A stretch of 64,000 nt of DNA from Paroedura picta (Eukaryota; Chordata; Lepidosauria; Squamata; Gekkonidae). Under the pieces are notes generated by a model that was not told where the DNA came from, made no database searches, and saw nothing but the letters and a program-made list of their open reading frames with translations. Location of the stretch: contig NC_135376.1 of assembly GCF_049243985.1 (NCBI RefSeq), positions 41,335,001-41,399,000 of the forward strand, given 5' to 3'. A program made the translations under genes and the position numbers. This document shows, in pieces, positions 43,001 to 55,000 of this stretch; the first letter of the stretch is position 1, and every line of letters starts with the position of its first letter.

Positions 43001-46000
43001 TGCCTTCACCTTTGTGTTTGAAGTGCTACATTAAAATTTTGTATTCTCTGAGCACAAGAGGTGAGTGATGTTGGTTTGCCCTCCTTTTGTTTTGTTATGC
43101 AATGTAGTTTTACCAATGCTGGTTTTAATTAGTGATCTTAACTGTTGCTTTTCTTGTGTGATTTAATTTTGTCATGGATGAATTGTTCTTGCTTTGTGTT
43201 CTGATTTTGTTGTGAACTGCCTTGGGAATCTTGAATAGAAAGGTGTCATACATACATTACTATTACTTCCCATTTCCAAAAGTATGCTGCAAGGATGAAT
43301 CTATTGGAATCTGTGTCCCTAATATTTTAACATTTTAATGCAGATAGCTGCTGATGAGCCTTCACTGAAGGGATGCAGCACATTCTTTGTTGTCCATGGT
43401 GAGAAGACTTGTGAATTTGACAAACTTAAAATACTTTTACAAACAGCTTCAGAAAGGTATACATATATATCTTAAATAAACCTTTAATCAGTAATCAACT
43501 ATTCCTTTTTTGGACTCAATCCTACCAACGTTTCCATTGATGCAAAAGAATGGAAAGTAGATTTTATATAATTCTAACTGCAGCCGTATCCTGTGTAGAT
43601 TTTTGTCCTTGTTGATCCCATGAGCTCTTGAGTTGCTTTTTCAAAAGTTAATGGAGGCTCTACTTTCCTCTTGCACCAGTGGGTGGATACAACTGTATAT
43701 AATCTTTTACCATTCTAATAAAATCATAGTGAGCATGTACTGTTCTGCCAGATTTTGCTTCCATCCGAAGATTATGATAAAATTGGCCAATTTAGGTGTG
43801 TTCTGGAAATGACTTGTAGATGCAAAAGTGTCCTTGAACTTTCAGGATACAAACTTTGCGTACCTTGATTTTCCTAAGAAAGATCGTTGATAGTTTGTGA
43901 AATGTTTTCAGCAAATAGTTTTCTGTAATGTTTAAGCATACTTGATTTATAGTATGGTTTAAGAAGAAGACTTGGTTTTTTATATGCTGCTTTTCTCTAC
44001 CAGGAGTCTCAAAGCAGCTTACAGTCATCTTCCCTTTCCTTTCCCCACAACAGACACCCTGTTAGTTAGGTAAGGCTGAGGGAGCCCTGGTATTATTGGT
44101 CAGCCAGAACAGCTCTATCAGTGCTGTGACAAGCCCAAGGTCACCCAGCTAGCTGCATGTGGGGGAGCGGGGAATCAAACCCAGCAAGCCAGATTAGAAG
44201 ATGCTGCTCCTAACCACTACACCACGCTGGCTCTGACTGTTGCTTCAGCTTTGTTACTTCCTTACTTACGTGGAGCAAGAGAAAAACATGAATCAAGATT
44301 TGATTCTCAAATCCTAAAGGGAGCAGAGATGGTACTCTGTGGTATTAATTCAGCTCCCTAATTTTAAGGAAACAGAGCAGTGAGTACTCAAAGTTTCATT
44401 TGAATATTTAACTTAGATCGTTCTCGGTGTATCACCTTTGATTCTTCCTCCAGGATATATAGACTATTTGAGTTTTAGGACTATGTTTAGATTTTGATCT
44501 AATTTTTAAAAATATTGATGCATCTAAGCCAGTATATCATCATATTCTTAAATAGAAGCTTAGAAATGTTGCACTTCAACATAATTATGCCTCTTTGTTT
44601 TAGGCCAAAGCCTTTTATGTTCAAAGGTGACCACAAGTATCCAGTTTCAAACCCTGAAAGCCCTGTTGTAATAATGTATGCTGAAATTGGTTCAGAAGAA
44701 TTTTCTAGATACCACAGGAAACTTGTGTCAAAAGCCAGGGCAGGAGAAATCACTTATTTCCTTCGGCATTACATTGATGTAAGTACTGTTACGATTTAGA
44801 AGGGGCCATGTGGTTTTCAAGAGTTGTATATGAAGTTATTAAAGTATGTGGCTTAAGTACCTTTAAACATTTAATAAAATATTAAGACATAAAATTAGAA
44901 ATGCTACTTTTGTGATGCAGTGTTGTTTTTATATCAGTTTATTAATGCTTGCAATAATTGTATGATACACTCACTAATAGTCAACTCAACAGGACTTCAG
45001 AAGATGTGATAACTTCTTCTTGTCGCTACAAAGCAACTGGGAAACGGAATGTGAACTGTGTGAGACCTGAAATCAATTGGGCCTTTTCATCTTAAATTAG
45101 AGAGGCAATCATATAATTTCTGGTTGGGTTCCTTTTGTTTTGGCTTGTTGGAAGATCTTAGTGCTCTTTGGCTTTATTATTATTATTTATTAAATTTATT
45201 ACTCGCCTCTCTCCAAAGGCTTGAGGTGAGTTACAATGTTAAAAAAAAACCAATAAAAATCCCCATCTCCATCCCCATCTTTAAACTGCCCGTGGCGCCG
45301 TGGGCGCCACGGACTAAATAAATGGTTAAGGGCTGCCGAGGTGGGATTTGTCCGTGATGAGGAAGGGTCCGGATTAGACCCTTCCTCACGACAGACAATC
45401 GGAGGGACCAATCGGCAGGCGCAAAGCGCCTGCCGATTGGTCCCTCCGATTCCCAGCCCCAGCAACTGGGGCTCGCAGTTGCTCCCGGCCTGACGCGGCG
45501 AGAGGCGCAAAGCGCCTCTCGCTGCGTCAGGCCGCCGCCCGAGGGAGCCCCCAGCAGTCGCGCAGAGTGCGGCTGCCGGGGGCTCCCTGCCAGGCGGCCT
45601 GACGCGGCCGAAAGAACGCCGCCCAGGCCAGCCACCGCCCCATCGGACCGCCGCCGCCGCCGGAAGAACGCCGCCGAGGGAGCACCCACCCACAGTGAGT
45701 CCCTAGCGCCCACTGCATTTAGCTGCAGCGGGCTTGATTACTAGTACACAATAAAACACAATACAAGGATGTGGTGGTAAAAACAATAACTAAATACACC
45801 CCACCCCGAAGAAACCGTACTGGAGGGGATGGAGAAAGAGACCACTGTTGGCATTCACTACTGTTACTCCAATCCCACAGGGGCCCCTGATTTCCCTTGC
45901 TGCCTGACCTCAACCAACAACCAGGCAAAAGAGCTCCATTTTATAGGCCCTGTGGAAAGATGGAAGCTCCTCCAAGAGCTCATTCCACCAGGTTGGGGCC

Positions 46001-49000
46001 AGGACCGAAAAGGTCCTGGCTGAGGCCAGGCGCACCTCCCTTTGCTCTTTGTTCCTGCATTCAGTTGTGTTAACTGAGAAAGAATGATGAGCCGCAATCT
46101 TGTTTCCTATAGTGGCCGTGTTCCTTCCTGTCCAAGAAACTGGACACAGATTTTATAGTGAGGTAGTCCGCATGCTTATATATTTAAACGGAGCACTTGC
46201 CCACTTCCTACCCCACAATCAGCTAGATGTCACCTTCTTGCAAATATAAATGTGGCCCAAGAGCATCAGAATTGGTTCAGATCAGTAGACATCCCATCAT
46301 TTCCAACAGAGAACTGTTGACAGTCTGCTGTTAACCAGTATCCAGGAGATTCTGGAGCTTTGTATTTACTTGTTCAATGTTAATTGCTTGTCATATAGAA
46401 GTTGTGCTTGTTCCTCTTCCCAGAAGAGAAGCTATAAATAATCTCTTAACTTACCTACCCCAGAAGAGCGGTTTAAAGTCAGATGATTTCCCAAGAAACT
46501 TTTGCTGGCACAGTGTTATCTTGCTTTACTTTTTCTCCTAGAATCCAAGCAAAGAAAAAGTCTATCTGTCAGGCTATGGAGTGGAGCTGGCCATTAAAAG
46601 CACAGAATATAAGGCCAAGGATGATACCCAGGTGAAAGGTGAATTCCTACCTTAAGAGAAACAATGGTTGCACCCCAAAATGGAATATGCTTCAAACTCT
46701 TCACGCATTCACTAACATCTTGCTGAAAGAAACTAATCATTATTATTTTAATGCTATCTTTATCCTTTTTGAAAGTCTGGATTATTATTTTACAGTATAT
46801 TAGCACTATGCTATGCAACCCGATATGAAACAATACTGAGTTGCAAGGTCCCTTAATGAAAGGACACTTTGGGTTGATTTTCCTATCATTTCAGTAGGTT
46901 ACATAGGAGCTGTTGGGTTGGAATGAGGAATCTTTGGATTAATTCTTTGCTGCCCTAGGTGGTGAATTTGTAGATCAGACAGACCTCTGGATTAGGCGGG
47001 GCTACAGGGTGATTGCTCAGCCAAGCAGCCATTGGCTTTCCTTGAGCTTTAACAGGTTTTGGAAAGTTTCCAGGAGATACTGAAGCTTTGGATGTGTCTG
47101 ACTCTGTATTAACTTGCTCAGTGCCTGTGTGCCTGTTAGCTGTATGCAGGATTTCCCTTAGGGGCCCTGTCTTCTCACAGTGGCCCATGGCTTAATTTAT
47201 GGGAAGGGAAGGGACCCTAGGGGGCATTTACGCAGCTATGCTTCGCAACCATATTCTGCATGATTGTGCCACTTGTGGGGGTTTCTCGAAGCCTGAAGAA
47301 TGTTTTAGGGGTTTCTCAGAGATAAAAAAGTTGAGAGAGGCTGCAGTAGATACATGTCTGAAGGTATCCTGAATAGCATCATAATCAGGCTGGTCTTCAT
47401 GTTAATAGGTGCAGATATGAATACAACAGTAATAGGGGACAACGACCCCATTGATGAAGTGCTAGGATTTCTGTTTGGAAAATTAAGGTAAACTTATTCA
47501 CTTTGTGCACTTTTTCACTTTTCTATCTATAACATTCCAGAAAATGACTTGCATGCAAGAAGTTAAAAAGTATTCTCAAACAAAAAACTACTGTGGAAAG
47601 AGCTGAAATCCACATTTATTAAGCTTTGTTTTGGTCTACTAATTATTGATCATATTTTATTGATAGTTCCTGAATTAATTTTTCCCCTTCCAGGCAGCTA
47701 TATCCGACCCTGCAAGAAGAATTAAAAGAATTCAGGAAATATCTTGTTGAGAGTACCAATGAAATGGCACCATTAAAAGTGTGGCAATTACAAGGTGATA
47801 ACTCCATATAACTCCCACTGGTAATGCCAGAATACTTCTCATGAACAGATTTTGGACTCTCTCTAGATTGGCCAGTATATCTTCCCTCCCAACCCCATAT
47901 TTCTAATCCATATACTAGACAAGAAAACACCTTACTGTTGAAAAGTTTGATGGCTGGATCAATTAGATAGCCTCCCTTGGAGAAAAAGAATTTAGCTATA
48001 GGCCCTAAACTTCTCAATGCTGACACTTGTATCAGAGGGAGATGTGTATTCCGGGTGAGTGTTTCATTGAAAGTTATTCCAAGGTATTTGTAGGAGCTAC
48101 TTTGTTCAATTGGTGTACCCCAAATGCTCCATACACATTTTTTGGGGCATCTCCTAAATACAATCACCTTGGTTTTTGGGTAATTTATATTTAGCCTCTC
48201 TTCTTTGCAGTATAGTCCCAGCTTGTCCAAAAGTCTCTTTAGGCCAATTTTAGTTAGAAAGATCAACACCATGTAATCTGCATAGAGCAAGATTGACACC
48301 TTTGACTGGCCAACAGATGGAGACATGAATTCTGGACCACCTACCTTGGACGCTATGTCATTGATGTACAGACTGAACAATAGGGGAGCCAGCACACATC
48401 CCTGTTTCATGCCTCTTTGAACTGGTATTTCATTGGCTAGTGAGCCTGATGTCCTTACTTTGACTCTTACTCGTATTTAGGTGGAGTTGTCTAATTAGGT
48501 AGACTAACTGGACATCAGCCCTCAGGTTTAGGAGTTTCTACCATAGCCTTTCTCTGTCCAGGGAGTGCTCGCATAGTTTGGCCTTACAATTTTTGGTCAT
48601 TTGAAGGACTGGTTTATGATTGAATGATAATTGGTTTCCATTTTCAGATCTAAGTTTCCAAACGGCTGCCCGTATTCTAGCTGCTCCCACTGTGGATGCT
48701 TTGATGGTGATGAAAGATTTAAGCCAGAATTTTCCAACTAAGGCTAGGTAATTCCTACTCTTCTTCTGTTAAATCTGTGAAAAGTATTGAAGCTGTCTTA
48801 TATTGAATCAAAATGTTAGACCATCAAAGTCAGTACCATCAACTGTCATTGGCTCTACAGGCTCTGTGACTGAGCTGTTTCTTATCACCTACTAACTGAT
48901 CCTTTTAATCAGATTGAATCTAGGACCTTCTGCATGCTAAGCAAATGTTTTGCCACTGAGCTACACCCCCTTGCATTTGTTTATCCATAAAATGGAGATG

Positions 49001-52000
49001 GTTGTTCAGGTTCTCAAATCTGCTTTGGCTTCTGATTTGTTAACCTTGTAGCTAATACTCCAGGGTTGCTTCCACAGATGGATTTTTAAAATTGTTTTAG
49101 TATTAAAATACAAATCATAAAGTGGTTACTATGAAATGAGAAATGGTCAGTGCTTAGTTGGCTTTTACAAGTTGTCTGTACGTGGGCTAAAGATGATTCT
49201 AGTAGCAGCACTTGAGTCATTTATTGCTTTTGGTACTAATCAGTACCCATTTTAGAGTTATAGAGCAGTGGTCCCAACCTTTTTATCACCGGGGCCGGTC
49301 AACGCTTGACAATTTTACTGAGGCCCGGGGGGGGGGGGTAGTCTTTTGCTGAGGGATGTCGCCTCCTCCTGAGCCCCTGCTCGGCTTGCTTTCCCGCCGG
49401 CGCCCCTGACTTCCCATCGCCCACTGGGGACACTGCCAGCAGCAGCTGTGCAGTGCCATGCCGAGAGGGAGTCCCAGCCATGGCAGCTGCCGGAGAGCAC
49501 CAAAGGTAAGCCAGCGGCAGAATGGCAGGGCAGTCCCCGAGGTAGCAGCTGGGGAGGAGGATGAGGAGGAGCTGTGGCCCGGTTCCGACTGATCCATGGA
49601 CCGGGGGTTATAGAGAACTGCACATTCTATTAAAATCATGATAGAGCTTGACTATATGATTATTATTCATAATAATTTCCTTGTTATGATAGAATTGTAC
49701 TTTAAGAATATTAGGAATGAAGGAAATTGTACAGCCTCTATTTGCTCATAAGGGCAACAACTGTGTGTGTACAAAAAAGTGTTTGAATTCCAAGTAGGAG
49801 ATTATGTTAGATGGATAGATGATAACAATCAAACTAAATCTCTGATTTTTGCAGAGCAATAACAAGGACAGTAGTGTCATCAGAACTCAGGTCAGAAGTT
49901 GAAGGAAACCAAAAGGTAACATTCCCTTTTAAATATACCTGGAAGCATTTTCAGACATATTTAGTAACTCAGTATTAAAAGTTGCATATTTTATTTTCAG
50001 ATGTTCATGTGGAACATCCTGAAATATAAATAAGGGGGCTGGACACAATAAAGTGAATTTGTCCCTGCCTTCCATTCCCCTTAAGAAGCATTGTGAACGG
50101 CGGGGTTTGTAGGACCACCATCAACAAAAAGCTTTGGCTCAAGCTGGATAGGAAGAGTAATAGTTACTGAACAATAATTTGGCTTTGTGTGTGCGTGCTT
50201 TTGAGCAAATACCAGTATGTCAGATGTGTAGTGCAAATTGCTTTTGTGAAATGTTCTAGGAATTAAACAGATATAAACATAATGAATAACAGTATGAATC
50301 ATATGTCCTACACAATTTACATATTTTTCACCAGGGCTGGTAAATACTGTAACCTGGTAACGGCTTCCTAGTATTGGTCTCAGTTGTGCTGCGTCTTAAA
50401 GTCAGAGCTTTTAAAATCTGAAAGGGTAGTACATTTTCTACCTTAACAAGGTCCCTGAAGCCTCCATCCTCAAAGGAAGGGTTTCTTGACGGCCCTGGAC
50501 AGGTTTCCTGAATGGGTGGGAGTTAATTAATAGCTGATGATGGGCCTGGAGGGGGTGGGAAGTAGAGGGGTACTGGGTGGCATGTACACAGCAATGCTTC
50601 CCATCCATAGTCTTCAGATTGCATCACTTCTGGGGTTTCTCGAAGCCCGAAGAATGTTTCAAGGATTTTTCAATGGTAAAAAAGTTCAGAAAGGTTGAGT
50701 TAGAGACATGTTTAGGAAAGGCCATGTGATGTATTAGTATTTTTACATTATTTTGCAGGGATTCATTGGGTGTAGGGATTCACTGAGTCAGCTCATCTTT
50801 ACCCACTTTACCATGCTGGATCTCAAGACTAGGAACGGATAGAAGAAGAAGAAGAGTTGGTTCTTATATGCTGCTTTTCCCTACCCAAAGGAGGCTCAAA
50901 GCGGCTTAGAGTCGCCTTCCCATTCCTCTGGCCAGCACCCAGGAAGGACACACTGCAACGCTGAGTCCTAGTGTCCAGTGCATTCCTGGGTGCAATGGGC
51001 TTTGCCCCTAGCATGTATGTAAAGTGGGTAAAGATGAGCAGACTCAAATAGCCACCCCAAAGCAGTATGGCCCCTGGAGCAGTGAGTGCACGTCAGCATT
51101 GACCCGTCTGGGCCGGCAAATGGCATTTTTGGGGCCTCTGAGGGCTGCCCCAGTGTACAGCAGGCCTCAGAGAGTCCTGTGCACACTGCCACAGGCCCAG
51201 TAGGGCAGCCTTTCCCCATTATCCATTCCCTCCGCCAAGATCTTAGGGCTCAAATCCCTGGGGCTACCCTGCATCCCAGCCTCTCCCTCCCAGCTGACCT
51301 TATTGAGGTAGCCCAGTGGGAAGGGGAGGCGGCCAGAGACAGGGCAGTAGCTATTGGCCATCTGTCGCAAAGTGTAGGCTCCCTATTACTTGCCTGTGCT
51401 GATCGATTGGCATTGCCACCTCAGAATGCTGCTTTTGAGTTGTGAAATGTAGTACTAACAGCTTTCAAATACAAATCAGTGTAAGGTTTGATACAATTTT
51501 CTGTGCTCCTGAGCCTGCTCATCAATGAGCTATTTTTAGTGCTTAGTGTTCTACTAATGGCTGTGTTGCACTTTTCTTCAGTTCTTCAAAGGGACATTAG
51601 GATTACAACCTGGAGATTCTGCGCTGTTCATCAACGGATTTCAGATAGATCTAGACACACAGGACATATTTAGGTATGAACTCCTTCATATGCTTCAGAG
51701 GGTCTGTTCTTGCTTATATTAAATGCCAGTTGAAAAGGCTGGAGCAAATCTGTGGCCGTATTTTAAAGTTTCTGTCTGATCTGTGCTCTTTCTAGTTTGT
51801 TTGATGTGCTGCGGAATGAAGCTCGTGTGATGGAAGGGCTGCACAGTTTAGGAATCGTAGGTCAATCTATGCACAATGTGTTAAAGCTAAACATCCAGCC
51901 ATCAGACTCTGACTATGCTGTAGATATCAGGAGTCCTGCTATTTATGTGAGTACAGGTGCCAGCCTTCATCAAATAGCCTTTATAAAATCTAAGCCATCA

Positions 52001-55000
52001 CAATATGGTGTGTCATCTTAGCAGTAGAGATACAGAGGAGGAACTAGCATAATGTTGAAGCATTGCTAGCTTAGTAGAGGATCTGCAAATGGACTGAAAG
52101 ATACAACTTTATGCTAGAAATCTTCATGCAAGGAAACTTGTGTGTGTTGGTCCTATGCTTCTTGCATCACAGCCGGAATTTCAGATAGTGATTGAGAGAT
52201 AATGGCAATGTAGATGCAGCCGAGTAAGGGCAATGTTCTACTACAGGAGCCAAGTCGTAATTTCCCTCAATCCCACCCATATATTGTGTTAAACGGGATG
52301 GAAGATGGGATGGTTCTCAGGGCATCCATGGCCTTGTGCAAGGGGGCCGCTCACTCCTTTGCTCCTATATAGAGGCCAGTCCTGCCCACTGTGTCAAAGC
52401 AACCAAAGCTATCAGTGTTAATCCTGGGGCAAATGCAGTCCAAATGTAACCTCTCCTGCAACCTAAAGGGTGATTTTTTGACTTGCTAAGGCACCACTAT
52501 AGCAAGGGCACTTTCCTGTCAGATGAGGCAAGCAGGGCAGAACAATCTAGCTGAATCCTGTTTTTCCTGCAGTGCTTGATATGAGCCCCAGGCAGCCCCA
52601 GTCATTCAGGATCATTTCTTCTTTATTCATTATCAGCCTCTTTAGTGAAGTCTGAAATGGCAAGACTGGCAAGACAAGCACTGCAATATATTGACAAGAA
52701 GAAAGTTAGGAATAGAATGCCAGGATATAGACTTGCATATGAAAAACTCTTTATACAGTAGATCTGTCTCATTGATTTGCTAGCATCCAAGCACAACGTT
52801 TGGAGAAATGTTAATCCTTATTTTAATATGCAGAAGGTTCTGGTAGCTTAAGCAGTGCAATTTTAAAAAATTCATGTTTGTTTCTAGTGGATCAATAATC
52901 TCGAAGTTGACAGCAAATACAGTTCTTGGCCTTCCAGCGTCCAGGAGCTCCTGCGCCCTACCTTTCCGGGTGTAATCAGACAAATCAGGAAAAACTTTCA
53001 TAATTTTGTAAGTAACAAGTTTGCTCACTTGACAGAGTTGCTTTGTTTTCAGTGGTGGGCTGAAAGTGGGACTAAACAGAAATATATTTTGAACCTTCAT
53101 TCTAAGGGCCCAATGCCTAGGAACAAACTGCACTGCGTTGATTAGAAGATCATTGAGAGTGTCTATTTTTGCCCCATTCCTTCACATAAGACCTACCTTA
53201 TAGATGGCCTATATTGAAAAAGGCAGCCTCAGCTCATATGAAACGTGATTAAATGCAGAGGAGATGGTGGGTTCTGAGGTGTGTAAAGCTAGAACCGTTT
53301 AGGGATTTATAAATTCAAGCCAGCACTTTTCATAAGGATCTGCCCTTCTGCAACTCCATGGGTATGGCCATCCTACTGTGCTGTCGCTGAATGTTTTGAA
53401 TGCTCTTCCATGATAGTCCTTCATATGGAAACATTCAGTAAATTTTGACAGGCAAGTCTCTGTCTTTGAAAATACTCAGTCACTGGTATTGTTTTTTTGC
53501 TCTGTTAGCCAAATCTGTTTACATTATTTGTGTCTCTGTTCCTTAGATAAGACAATTTTTATCCTTCAGATAGTGTAACATTGCCCTGTGTGTTCTAAAG
53601 TGATGACAGTTCATGCTTGTATTTGTTTTGTTTTCATTGTCAGGTTCTCATAGTGGACCCGTCCCATGAAAACACAGTCGAATTGCTCAGTTTGGCTGAA
53701 ATGTTCCTTAGTAACCACATACCTCTGCGGTAATTATGAATGTGTGTGGGTGTATAGTTTTAAGTACTGAAGAACTTCCTTTTTTTGCAATTAATGTTTG
53801 AAACAACTTCATAATGCTGAAAAAGTGTCATGGGATCCAGGGAAATAGGATTCTTGGGGCAGTGTGTGTATGTGTGTGCAAATTTAAGCCGAACCAGTGG
53901 CTTGTGCAGCAATAACAGTGTAGGATTGCGCACTTCTACTGTCCGCTTTTTGTACAAATTATCCTGTTTGAACTTTAGACCGCTCTGCATCAATGTTAAA
54001 CATTAAAATATGTTCAGTTATGTGGCTGTGCTGGTCTGAAGCAATAGAACAAAGTTTGAATTCTGTGGCACCTTTAAAAACAATAATGTTTAATTCTGGG
54101 TATAAGCTTTTGTGTGCATGCACTTTTCATCAGATACAGCACGCTTGCACGTGAAATCTTAAACTTTGCTGGTCTTAAAGGTGTCACTGGACTCAAGCTT
54201 TGTTTTAATGTTAAATGTGGTTAGTGCTAACTGGTATTTGCTCCTAACTCAGAAATAAGAACAAGGCTGTGATATGGGCTTCAACCAGGTGAAAACCCTG
54301 GTTGGTATTAATCATTGCTAATATCATAATATCCAGTTTTGTTGGATTGGTGGGGGAGTTTGCACATAAGAGGAGAGAGAGTACGTATACACAATAAGAG
54401 GGGAGGGGAAGGAAGTGTGATCCTGTAACAAATTACCAATCCCTTTAACTAGTTCATAGTAATGTTCAGAGTCACCGGTAATATACGTAAGCCCAAAGAT
54501 TTCCCACTATTAGTGATTTGTGTTTTTCAGGATTGACCTGTTGGTGGCTATTAAACTATAGTGGGTAAATGGAGCCCTCCTATTTAGAGGCAATATTCCT
54601 GTGAACACCGGTTGCGTGGTTGAGCAGCAGTAGTGGGAGACTTTTGTCTTTGTACCTTGCTTGTGTGCTTTCTGTAGACCTCAAGCCACTATGGAGAACA
54701 AGATGTTGGATTAGACGGACTTCTGTCTGATCTGGCAGGCATCGTCTTTTGTTCTTTGAGTGTTTGATAAGGATTTTAATCTGCGCTATGGGTTTCTTTT
54801 TTATATAGGATTGGTCTAGTCTTTGTGGTTAATGACTCGGAAGATGTTGATGGGTTACAGGATGCTGGGGTTGCCCTCCTTCGAGCGTACAATTATGTTG
54901 CCCAAGAAGTAGATCATAATTATGCCTTTCAGACAGTTCTATCTGTAAGTATTCCTTTGCCAAAGCAATTCAATTATGCTTGTATGTGACACTGGACCAT

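Noticed and set aside
44515-44799. 94-codon frame
   Set aside because: Only 44604-44778 is the exon (UGGT1 exon 6); the flanks are intron.
45199-45713. 160-164 codon frames inside the first Helitron-like copy
   Set aside because: They read across palindromic hairpins, so both strands appear open. No Rep, helicase or other domain is seen.
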